Counted from the first letter of the stretch, positions 29,118-38,032 are shown. The stretch: 44,365 bases of DNA from Candidatus Methanophagaceae archaeon GoMg2 (GCA_013180585.1 QBUM01000249.1:1-44365), one strand, 5' to 3'. A program made the numbers and translations. The notes: generated from the sequence alone by a model not told the origin.

Positions 29118-29510
29118 ATGACTGAGTGTGAGATATGTGGTGCGGAGATAAGAGGAAGAGCACAATACATCTCCATAGGTGCCTCAAAGTTGAAGGTGTG
29201 TAGCGCGTGTGCGCGACATGGAACGGTGGTGGTAGAAGAGAAGAAGATGAAAATGGGGCGGTCCGAAGGGGCGAAGAAGACGAAATTATATGAACGGATG
29301 GACCACGAGATAGAAGAGGGGCTGGAGCTTGAGGAGGATTATGGCAGGAAGGTAAGAGATGCACGGGAGAGAGCAGGGCTAAAACAGACAGAACTTGCGA
29401 AAAGGATAAATGAGAAGCAATCCTTGTTGCGGAAGATAGAGAATGAGGAGATAACCCCAAGCAACGATGTGATGCGTAAAATAGAGCGGGTTCTTAAGTC
29501 ATTTATTTAA
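29118..29510 (+). CDS. mbf1: multiprotein-bridging-factor-1-like transcription factor (aMBF1)
   Basis: Zinc ribbon CEICGAEI...CSACARHG; HTH VRDARERAGLKQTELAKRINEKQSLLRKIENEEITPSNDVMRKIE. Confidence 0.9.
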   Translation: MTECEICGAEIRGRAQYISIGASKLKVCSACARHGTVVVEEKKMKMGRSEGAKKTKLYERMDHEIEEGLELEEDYGRKVRDARERAGLKQTELAKRINEKQSLLRKIENEEITPSNDVMRKIERVLKSFI

Positions 29511-29607
29511 ACTTACAAGGCGTTGTGGACAGCGAAGAGGAAAGAAGTAGGATAGCAAACATTTTTTCTGAACAAGAAAGCATAATATTCAACTGAAATT
29601 AATTATT

Positions 29608-29673
29608 GACACAGATTAACGCTGATTAACGCAGAAGAAATTAAATCTGTGCAAATCCATGTAAATCTGCGTC
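29608..29673. repeat. family-C interspersed repeat
   Basis: GACACAGATTAACGCTGATTAACGCAG ... AATCTGTGCAAATCCATGTAAATCTGCGTC. Confidence 0.65.
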
Positions 29674-29712
29674 CTAAATAGATAGAGGTTATACTTTATA
29701 TACAAAAATAAT

Positions 29713-30681
29713 CTAAACTTTCCGCACTACATGCACGCCCACAATCATTGGATACGCACCATATTCCAGTCGGTCAGCGCCATAATCGCTATATGTAAGG
29801 CCTATTGCAAGGTACGTATCGTTCTTCTCTAAATACCTTAGCATTCTCCAGCCATAAGTCCAACGATGTCGCTTCTTCAGCTCGTTCCAGATTTGGTAGA
29901 AGGCATCGCATCTGCATGACCATCTCCTGTATATCCTGCCGGAGGAATCTCTGAAGTTTAACCTGATATACACCTCATGGCTCTTCGGCCCCGTTCTCTT
30001 CCGCACTCTCTCTTCATACACATGCAAAATGCGTGGCTTTATCAATCCTAAGCTTCTGTCGCCTTTGAATACGGCATCCACAGAATCGTCCATATTCCTT
30101 TCTAAGAATTCACGCTTCTCTTCTTCGTTCAGTTCCCTCTCCACACCTTCGCCGTAAACAAAGAAGCGGTCCTCATGCCGTGGACATCTGCCTCTCCACT
30201 CGTCAACATAAATTTTCGTGATGCCGAGGTTCTTGAAGTTTTGACTTTCAGAGCAGAAGACATCGTTTTCATAAACGCCCTGCGGTCTTATCCATTCACC
30301 ATTTTCATCTATGCCTGCGATGCAGACCTGCCCTCCCTCAGGCCTCGCAACAGCCAATACGGTGAGATTCAACGGAGGTGCATGACTTAACGCAGCGATA
30401 TTCAATGCGATTCTATTTATCTGCGTGTATCTACCGGCATTTGCTCTTTTCGCGCCTCCTTTATTATTTCCGGTGGGAAGATGCGCGTTCTCTATTCTCA
30501 GCATGTCGCCTACTTTTATATCGCCACGAAGCACGAGTTCTGCTTTTTCCGCCCACAATGACACCCTACGGTAATCAAAAGCATCTGCTATTATTAGGTC
30601 AACGACTTTTTTTGTGCTATCTGCGATTTCTACTTCTCTTAAAGGTAGAATCCGAAGTACTTTTCCGGTTATGTTCACCAT
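29713..30681 (-). CDS. OB-fold nucleic-acid-binding-like protein
   Basis: N-terminal RPA-type OB pattern (VNITGKVLRILPLREVEIADSTKKVVDLIIAD...DMLRIENAHL) followed by a second all-beta/Cys-containing module. Confidence 0.5.
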   Translation of the reverse strand: MVNITGKVLRILPLREVEIADSTKKVVDLIIADAFDYRRVSLWAEKAELVLRGDIKVGDMLRIENAHLPTGNNKGGAKRANAGRYTQINRIALNIAALSHAPPLNLTVLAVARPEGGQVCIAGIDENGEWIRPQGVYENDVFCSESQNFKNLGITKIYVDEWRGRCPRHEDRFFVYGEGVERELNEEEKREFLERNMDDSVDAVFKGDRSLGLIKPRILHVYEERVRKRTGPKSHEVYIRLNFRDSSGRIYRRWSCRCDAFYQIWNELKKRHRWTYGWRMLRYLEKNDTYLAIGLTYSDYGADRLEYGAYPMIVGVHVVRKV

Positions 30682-30777
30682 TGCTTTTAGTATTGAACCA
30701 AATGTACCCACGAAGTGGGGGCACCCGAAGGGCAGTTGCGAACGAAGTGAGCAACTGTCTGGACCAATACTAAATTT

Positions 30778-30955
30778 GTATTTGTATAGCTAACTAAAAA
30801 ACCACGAGATTTCACAAGATTAACACAAGAAATGGTGATTAGTAGGGGTGGGCGGAACTATTCGCTATAATCACCCAATAGAGTACTAAAAACCGATTCC
30901 AATCATTGTTCTCTCGTGGAAATCTGTGTGATCTTGTGGTTAGCTAAACAATTAC
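30778..30955. mobile_element. Family-A MITE A3 with 8-bp TSD CTAAATTT
   Basis: GTATTTGTATAGC ... GCTAAACAATTAC ends; TSD 30770-30777 / 30956-30963. Confidence 0.85.
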
Positions 30956-30991
30956 CTAAATTTAATAGATGAAAAACATATAATATTAGTA

Positions 30992-32212
30992 ATGACCACT
31001 TTAGGATTGCTAATTCATGGACCGGAAGTAATAGACGAAGGCGAAGCGGGCGAAGCAATAGAAACGCTAATAAAAACAGGATTTGACGTAGAAGCGACTT
31101 TGGGTGGGATAACAGGTAAGACTGCGGTTATTGATGCCGGCCTACAGCACGCGATAGACATAAGCAAGGATATGAAACCGTCTGAAGTGGTGGAGTATTA
31201 CGTAAAGCGAGGAATAGACATTATCATGCTGGTGAACCATGCAAAGACCGAAGAGAGCGGATTCATGCTTGGCGAGGGCATTCTAAGGAATTTTATTGCT
31301 AAATGTGATGCGGAGGAAAGTTTTTCGTTTGTGCAATTAGAATACAGCAACAGAATTATTATACGATGGCTTGTGAAGTCAGGAGATGAGTACATATTTA
31401 GAAATATAACGGGCGTTTTCACTGCGTTTGAAGAGCGAGAACCGTACAAACTCGAATCAAGATGCAAAGAAGAATCGAATCTGGTGTACCGGGAAATAAG
31501 AGGAGTGTATCCAGGTGAGAAAATTGTGGTGGACGGTGTTATTGTTGGGACGGCTTCACGTGGCGATAGTGTTACACTGGTCGCAAGAGATGGGAAGCTT
31601 GTAAATATCCTTGGCGGCACGTTGATAGAGCATAACCTTGAGAAGTTACCTCCTTTGGAGCTGGAGAAAGAGCTGATAAAAACAGCAAGCGTAATCCGGA
31701 GGACGAAACCGAAGTTGATAGGGGACGTACCGAGGAAAGGAAAGAGGAAGGGGGTAGCATGTTTCTTTTACACAGTGGATAAACTTTTCCCGAAGATGGA
31801 GGAGGAGCGGGATGCAGATATTGCAGTTGCAGTGACCATAGGGGACGACACAACAGGCATTGCCGGCGACATACTGAAGCGATTTGGTATTCCCATGATA
31901 GGCATTACAGATGGTGATGCGGATGGATTGATAGAGGGTATAGAAACAGGTGCCCTGGAAGAATACGCAAAATTCATGCCGCATGATTCGATGATAATAA
32001 GATTAAAGCCGGAACGAGACGACATTATCGGTGAGAGGATAAAGGCTGAGATTTTTAAGGGTGGCGATGAAATTGAGCTGGAAGGTGATCTCGAGAAGCA
32101 ATTTGATGATTTGAAGTCTCGAATACAAGAAATCGCAAAAGATGATATTATCGGTGTGTTGAGGTCCCCGGCCTCGAGCAAGGAAAGATTTAGCGTTCCA
32201 CAACGCCTGTAA
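30992..32212 (+). CDS. conserved archaeal protein, probably DUF2117 family
   Basis: GLLIHGPEVIDEGEAGEAIETLIKTGFDVEATLGGITGKTAVIDAGLQ...; assignment from memory. Confidence 0.5.
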   Translation: MTTLGLLIHGPEVIDEGEAGEAIETLIKTGFDVEATLGGITGKTAVIDAGLQHAIDISKDMKPSEVVEYYVKRGIDIIMLVNHAKTEESGFMLGEGILRNFIAKCDAEESFSFVQLEYSNRIIIRWLVKSGDEYIFRNITGVFTAFEEREPYKLESRCKEESNLVYREIRGVYPGEKIVVDGVIVGTASRGDSVTLVARDGKLVNILGGTLIEHNLEKLPPLELEKELIKTASVIRRTKPKLIGDVPRKGKRKGVACFFYTVDKLFPKMEEERDADIAVAVTIGDDTTGIAGDILKRFGIPMIGITDGDADGLIEGIETGALEEYAKFMPHDSMIIRLKPERDDIIGERIKAEIFKGGDEIELEGDLEKQFDDLKSRIQEIAKDDIIGVLRSPASSKERFSVPQRL

Positions 32213-32266
32213 TATTATCAATTAACGGCAAACGAAGAAAACCAGACTAAAATCAGTTACTAAATC

Positions 32267-32428
32267 GTAATTGTTTAGCTAACCACAAGATTTCACAGAT
32301 TTTCACGAGAATCGAAGGATAGTAACCAAATTTTAGTATACCATATGCCACATTATCCCACATCAATCCCAATTTCTTGTGTTAATCTTGTGGAATCTCG
32401 TGGTTTTAAAAAATCGCTATACAACTAC
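32267..32428. mobile_element. Family-A MITE A4 (162 bp), TSD (A/C)CTAAATC
   Basis: GTAATTGTTTAGC ... GCTATACAACTAC ends; flanks ACTAAATC / CCTAAATC; reverse complement closely matches A5. Confidence 0.85.
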
Positions 32429-32584
32429 CCTAAATCTTTTGTTCATAAAGCTCTTGTTTTTATACTTTTGCTCCATAGTGCGTACGGTCAACCAAACACT
32501 CTGAGCGTATCAGAACTCTACCGCAATCGGATTTGGGTTATGATACAAGCTCGTAACCAGATACGCACTGTTATGCAACGCCCG

Positions 32585-32960
32585 CTACTTCAATATTTCT
32601 TCGATAATCTCTGCAGCATCCTGAACAAATTTTGGACACAGCGTCTCAAATAGTTTCTTCTCGTTTGCCTGACTCATTCCATCCAGGGTGCTTAGATCAC
32701 AACCGAGCAACTCTTTACACAGAATCTCGCTACAAACTCGTTAACGAGTCTATAAGTCTCTTCTTTTGCCACAGCATCGTCAACGCTTGTCATTCCGTGT
32801 TTTAATCCTATGAACATAAACGCATCGGTCACAGCACCACATGTTTCTCCTCTGCGACCTATTCCACCACCGAAAGCACCGGAAACCTTTAAGGCTGTTT
32901 CACGAGTTAACCCGAATTGTGTGTACCGTAAGTTGAGAGCATTGCTTGTGAACAGCTAAA
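32585..32960 (-). pseudogene. degenerate C_GCAxxG_C_C-type redox protein, frameshifted
   Basis: Minus-strand FRLTRETALKVSGAFGGGIGRRGETCGAVTDAFMFIGLKHGM... then frame change into LLGCDLSTLDGMSQANEKKLFETLCPKFVQDAAEIIEEILK*. Confidence 0.7.
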
Positions 32961-33045
32961 ACCTGTTTTAAAACAAGAAACCGCACGTTCAACTCTATTC
33001 ATTTTTCGTGCCTCCAACATTTAAGCGGGTGGTGTATAACGGAAC

Positions 33046-33118
33046 CAGCATATACGACGTGCTACCGAAGGGAGCAATGTCCCGAAGGCAAGGGCGTAAG
33101 CCCGTAGCGTATATGCTG
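33046..33118. repeat. structured inverted repeat with internal small hairpins
   Basis: CAGCATATACG (33046-33056) / CGTATATGCTG (33108-33118), enclosing GGGCGTAAGCCC and TGCTACCGAAGGGAGCA. Confidence 0.6.
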
Positions 33119-33198
33119 TGTTATCTGCACCTGAAGGGTCGGAGCGACCAAAGGGAGCGGAGAGTTTCGAATTCTGTCAAAAAAAATCTTAAGATGGC

Positions 33199-34647
33199 TC
33201 ATGCTAATCTTTCATTAATGATTTTAAATAATCTCTCAAAATTTTCTGTTGTTAGTGTTCCTAACTTATCATCTTTAAAAGAAGAATCTAATGTCATCTT
33301 GTTGATCTGGCGCGCCACCAAAACTTTATCAAATTTTCCAAACCCCTTATTTTTGAGGAATTCTGCATACTTTTTTGTGTGTTTGGTTATAGCAGTATCC
33401 AATTCATATAGAGTTATGTCTTTCCTTATTATTTTACTGTATGCTTCATTTACTGCCCTATTATAAAACTTCTCATCAATCAAATCTTCAATTTCAATAT
33501 CTCTTCCACGACCTCCCCTTTTCATTTTGTCCGATACACATTCATTTAACATGATTACTATGTCTTCTTTGATGTTATACCTCTCTTCTAATTCTTTTTT
33601 CACACGGATTCCTTGGGTGTCGTAATCAAGAACTGTGATAAAACTAAAATTTTCTTTTTCCAATAAAAGTGCAAAGTATGGAAACTTATCGGCACCACCG
33701 ACGGGAATGATTGCGGTTTTAGAAAAATCTAAACATTCTTTTTTGTTTCTCTCGAAATAATTTGATACTGCCTCTATTATCAGATAATCTGAAAACCCCT
33801 CTACAATCATATTTTTCTTATTTGTAAAAAGAGAATCCCCAATTGTTGCTCCAATGGCTGCTCTTATTGGTGCAAGTGCATCAAGCTCTGAATCATGAAA
33901 CTTTTCTTTGACAACAGTACCTTTATTTTTTTCTTTTTCAAGTATTTTAATTCTATCAAGGTTGTTTTTATCAATTAAAAATGGAGAATGTGTAGCATAT
34001 ATTATTTGATTATTTTCTTTAAGTTTTTCTAATGTACTCAATAGGTTTTTCTGCCCTTCTGCGTGTAAGTGAACTCCAGGATCATCTAACAATAAAACGG
34101 TATTTCTAAGCACACCTTTTGATCCCTGCATAAAGTTTATGTAGAAGGATAAGAACCATTGAAAGCCTTTACTTCTCTTACTTGGAGGTGTTGGTTCTGC
34201 ACTTGTTTCATCTTCTATCATAATAACAAAATCAGGCGTATTATATGTTATTTCGACTTCATATTCACCTTGTTTCCAAAACTCATTTATCTCACCAGTT
34301 ATCTTCTTTGATGCTTTTTTCGTATAGATGCGTTGCTGAGACGGTGGTTTTTTCTTTAATTCCTCTGCATTTAATCTCACCAACTTCAATAGGTTATCAA
34401 AAGTTTTATATTTTGATTTATTCTTCAAAAAGTCATTTATGTTAACGGTGTCCTCCTTTAAGATGTTTATATCATCAAAATAAATGAAACTTGGCATTAG
34501 TTTTAGTATCTTATGCACATTATCCCTCGGCATTTCTATTAATTCACCCTTAATCTCTTCAATGCGTTTTATAGTATTCTCAATATCATTCACAATTGGT
34601 TGATCCGTATCTGGCAACGCTTTTAGATTATCATAAAAAGTATTCAT
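33199..34647 (-). pseudogene. C-terminal part of OLD-family ATPase/TOPRIM endonuclease
   Basis: VLLLDDPGVHLHAEGQKNLLSTLEKLKENNQIIYATHSPFLI (ABC ATPase) and TOPRIM NMIVEGFSDYLIIEA...TVLDYDTQG; split from its N-terminus by the element at 34645-35069. Confidence 0.85.
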
Positions 34648-35069
34648 GTGTGTTCGGTTAAGTAATTATGGTCCACAAAACAAAAAGAAAAGGCATACAA
34701 AAAGTATTATATTTGTATAGCGAATTTTTAAAACCACGAGATTCCACAAGATTAACACAAGAAATAGGGATTAATGTGGGATAATGTGGCCCATGGTATA
34801 CTAAAATCTGGTTACGGTCCTTCTATTCTCGTGGAAATCTGTGAAATCTTGTGGTTAGCTGAATAATTACAAAGTATTTAATGGACACGGATTAACGCAG
34901 ATGGAAATCAAAAACTTCTAATTAATTTTGGGCGCTCTGCTCTGTGACGGTAAAACGTCGTATGAAAGACAAAAAAGATAAATCAGTGTAAATCTGTATC
35001 TGAAATGCGTTGTTATATTAGTTCATGGGTCATTATTTATCTTGTGTCGTACTTAACCGAACACCTATG
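34645..35069. mobile_element. Family-B MITE (copy B1), 425 bp including a nested family-A element; 10-bp TSD AAAAAGTATT (34635-34644 / 35070-35079)
   Basis: Ends CATGTGTGTTCGGTTAAGTA / TACTTAACCGAACACCTATG; body matches copy B2 in reverse orientation. Confidence 0.9.
34709..34870. mobile_element. Family-A MITE A5 (162 bp) nested in B1, TSD AAAGTATT
   Basis: ATATTTGTATAGC ... GCTGAATAATTAC ends; TSD 34701-34708 / 34871-34878. Confidence 0.88.
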
Positions 35070-35661
35070 AAAAAGTATTAAATACCTCGATTATCCCATC
35101 TTCTTGTAACCCAGTAAAGTCTATTGAAATGAACTCCTCTATATGCTGGTCATACTGTGCTTTACTACTGGCAAATGGTGCGTATCTTTGTATGTAGGCA
35201 TCTATCCGCTCAGATAAATTATCGATCTCTTTTTTTATCTCAGGTATTGATCCTATAGTTTGTTCTATCTTTAATTTCTCTATTTCTAATTCAGGACTTT
35301 CAACCGTGTATTGATTGTTAAAATACTTGGTGACTTTTAAATGCTTTATTTTACCAAGATCTTCATGGATCTCTTTTAATCTTTCTCTATCATTATCTAT
35401 GATCTCAAACCAAGTTGTAACCATTTCTATATTCGCTGCTTCTATCTCGCCAGAATCTAACTTTTCTTTGACATTAGAATAAGAACTGATATCCTCCCCG
35501 TCATATTCATACTCTGAATTGAAAGATTCCAACGCTTTTAGAAATGTTGTCTTGCCTCTTTCATTTCTACCTATTAAGCATACGATATCATCATCTATCT
35601 TTACTTCACCAGAGTCACTAATACATCTGAAATTTTGTATTCTAATTTTTTCTAGTTTCAT
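35065..35661 (-). pseudogene. N-terminal part of OLD-family ATPase/TOPRIM endonuclease (split by B1)
   Basis: MKLEKIRIQNFRCISDSGEVKIDDDIVCLIGRNERGKTTFLKALESF (Walker A); ends ...EVFNTF at the TSD. Confidence 0.85.
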
Positions 35662-35879
35662 ACTTGTTCCCTTATTTTTTCACATCGAATTAACATTATG
35701 AGTTAATATTATCATAGACTATCTTTCTATTTAATTGGATTTATGAAGTTAATAAACAGGATTCGGAATTGCAGATAACGTTGTATATCCGAACTTACTT
35801 CGCATATCCTTCCAATTTGGCGATATATCCGAACATAGTTCGCATATACTACCCTCTGATCGAACTTCTCCATCTTTAA

Positions 35880-36003
35880 TCATCTTCCTCCCATCTCATC
35901 TGTAAGTTATCCCACGGACTTTTTATCTTATCTATATCTCTATCACTTACCTGAGCATACATTTCTGTCGTCTTCAAACTTTTTGTGCCACCACAGTTCT
36001 TGA
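35880..36003 (-). pseudogene. C-terminal remnant of tyrosine recombinase/integrase
   Basis: Minus frame: FKNCGGTKSLKTTEMYAQVSDRDIDKIKSPWDNLQMRWEEDD*; LKTTEMYAxVSD is the typical integrase C-terminal signature. Confidence 0.7.
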
Positions 36004-36015
36004 ATATCCCGCATA

Positions 36016-36732
36016 TTATCTCCTACCACCATACATTGCAAATATCCCATACTTATAGAAACAATCCACATCCTTGAACCCTACTTCATTCAAAGCATTT
36101 AACTGATCGGTCAATGTATCCAGCTTACTATAATGCCCTTTTTCTTTATAACTGCGGATAGTGCCTTCATAGTCGTCTTCTATCCCCAACGCCGTTTGTT
36201 TCTCGATTATCCATTCCCGCCATAAATTCTGATACCAGCCCTCAAGCGCCTCTGTCGGTGGAAGGATAACCTCGATATTCACAAAATAACCGCCGGCGTC
36301 TAAGTGCGAATAAATGTATTTAAATAGCGATTTCTTCTCGCTCATTGTTAGATGGTGAATGGCAAGCGCGGAAACGACAAAATCAAATTCCTGGAGTCCA
36401 ATATGCAATAGCTCCTGAAAGCTTGCCTTAACGAACCTGATATCTTTGAAAGCCGTCAACCGGTTTTTAGCTTTAGTCAGCATATCCTCGGAGCCATCAA
36501 CCAACGTGGCTGATATAGAACTATCAATACCCAAAAGCTCATGGATCAGAACGCCATCGCCACATCCAAGGTCCAGAACTCGGCATTGCTTCTTGTCCCC
36601 CTGGAAATGGCGATAAAATGATTTCAAGATTGCCAGCAATCTGTCCCGCTCTACGACTCGGATGTCTGCGGTTTCCAGATACTGCTGGCCAAAGTCCTTC
36701 TCAGCCCAGCGGGTATTATCAAATTCTGTCAT
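36016..36732 (-). CDS. class I SAM-dependent methyltransferase
   Basis: CRVLDLGCGDGVLIHELLG, ATLVDGSEDMLTKAKNRL, FVVSALAIHHL. Confidence 0.82.
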   Translation of the reverse strand: MTEFDNTRWAEKDFGQQYLETADIRVVERDRLLAILKSFYRHFQGDKKQCRVLDLGCGDGVLIHELLGIDSSISATLVDGSEDMLTKAKNRLTAFKDIRFVKASFQELLHIGLQEFDFVVSALAIHHLTMSEKKSLFKYIYSHLDAGGYFVNIEVILPPTEALEGWYQNLWREWIIEKQTALGIEDDYEGTIRSYKEKGHYSKLDTLTDQLNALNEVGFKDVDCFYKYGIFAMYGGRR

Positions 36733-36782
36733 GATTTGGATGCTCTTATCTTCACTTCTTTCGCTCCTCTAATAAAGTTTTC

Positions 36783-37224
36783 CTATTTGTATAGCAGAGA
36801 TAAAACCACGAGATTTCACGAGATTAGCACAAGATTTGGGGGTTAACATGAGATAAAAAACCCAATAGTACACTTAAGCCGGATCCATAGGGTTCGGTTA
36901 AGTACGACTCAACGTACATAAAGATTCATAAAATAATATAACAACGCATTTCCGACACAGATTTACACAGATTTACACGGATTTATCTTTTTTGTCTTTC
37001 ATACGACTTTTTACCGTCACAGAGCAGAGCGCCCAAAATTAATTAGAAGTTTGTGATTTCCATCTGCGTTAATCTGCGTTAATCCGTGTCCATAAAATAC
37101 TTTTTGTATGTATTTTTTGGATGTTTTGTGGGCCATAATTACTTAACCGAACACACATGAAGCCGGATCCATATTAATATTTCTCGTGGAAATCTGTGTA
37201 ATCTATGGTTAGCTAAACAAATAC
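36783..37224. mobile_element. Family-A MITE A6, interrupted by B2
   Basis: CTATTTGTATAGC left end and GCTAAACAAATAC right end; about 158 bp once B2 plus one TSD is removed. Confidence 0.82.
36886..37159. mobile_element. Family-B MITE (copy B2), 274 bp; 10-bp TSD AAGCCGGATC (36876-36885 / 37160-37169)
   Basis: Ends CATAGGGTTCGGTTAAGTA / TACTTAACCGAACACACATG (left of 37159 reads ..ATTACTTAACCGAACACACATG); inserted inside family-A copy A6. Confidence 0.9.
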
Positions 37225-37325
37225 AACTTTTACTACGGGATTTTGGCCAAAGGCGTGTGTATGTTTCTAAATCCAAAGAACAGGATAAGGTGCTTGAGAT
37301 TTGTAAATCCATGTTATCGCCACAA

Positions 37326-37505
37326 CCTAAAAGCAGGGATCCAATCGTAGTACCGTTCGCCATTTACGTCTATGAATTCTGTACAGGTTATTCCACCACC
37401 GGTTGCATTAAACTCATGCTCATGGATAATTTGAGGATACGAGCCCGTTTTTAGCGTGTAGTTGTATGTTTCGTTTGCTACAAGTCTGAATGATTGGTTA
37501 AAAGT
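37326..37505 (-). pseudogene. fragment of a secreted/surface protein gene
   Basis: Minus frame SFRLVANETYNYTLKTGSYPQIIHEHEFNATGGGITCTEFIDVNGERYYDWIPAFRLW; protein-like and has N-glycosylation sequons, not transposase. Confidence 0.4.
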
Positions 37506-38032
37506 GACGTTTGTAGAGGATAAATCCACAATAGAGAAGGAAACGCTGAGAAAGGGTAAATTCATCGTGGCTACAAACCTATTGGACCGCGAGAATCTGA
37601 GTGACGAAGAAGTGCTTACGGCTTACAAGGAGCAGCAATATGCGGAAAGAGGGTTCAGATTCCTCAAAGACCCGCTATTCTTCGCCCACAGCTTGTTTCT
37701 GGAGCAGGAAAGTCGAATTGTCGCGATGGTGATGATTATGGGGCTTCTGCGAAGTATTTTGATCAAACTTTCTTAAAGTTTGACTCATGGTTTACGCGAT
37801 TGCTGAGAATAAGTTGCGAGAAGCGCGGGATAAGGAAGACGAGACTGTCCCTGATCAGAAGAACCACCCTACGAAGAAACCGACAATCAGACGTGTCTTC
37901 TGGGTGTTTGAGGGTATTACAGTACTTTACAGAGGTTCCGAGATGGTGAATGTCATGAACTTGCGACCGATTCATCAAAAAGTCCTTTCATTGCTTGGTC
38001 GTGAGTATGCGAGGATGTATTGCACCGGTTAG
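37490..38032 (+). pseudogene. IS1634-like transposase remnant (C-terminal part, interrupted)
   Basis: KGKFIVATNLLDRENLSDEEVLTAYKEQQYAERGFRFLKDPLFFAHSLFLEQESRIVAMVMIMGL ... VYAIAENKLREARDKEDETVPDQKNHPTKKPTIRRVFWVFEGI. Confidence 0.8.

Noticed and set aside
34645-35069. Intein or group I/II intron interrupting the OLD gene
   Set aside because: Insert has inverted ends and a 10-bp TSD with stops in all relevant frames and no intron domains; MITE explains it better.
33199-35661. Complete Gabija system
   Set aside because: Only a GajA/OLD-like gene is visible; no UvrD-like GajB next to it.
30778-37224. Possible CRISPR array from recurring CCACGAGATT..CACAAGATT repeats
   Set aside because: Copies are kilobases apart, have inverted ends and target duplications, and no regular spacers.
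37257-37454. 65-aa plus-strand ORF
   Set aside because: No recognisable family; lies in a mosaic of fragments, so not supported as a gene.
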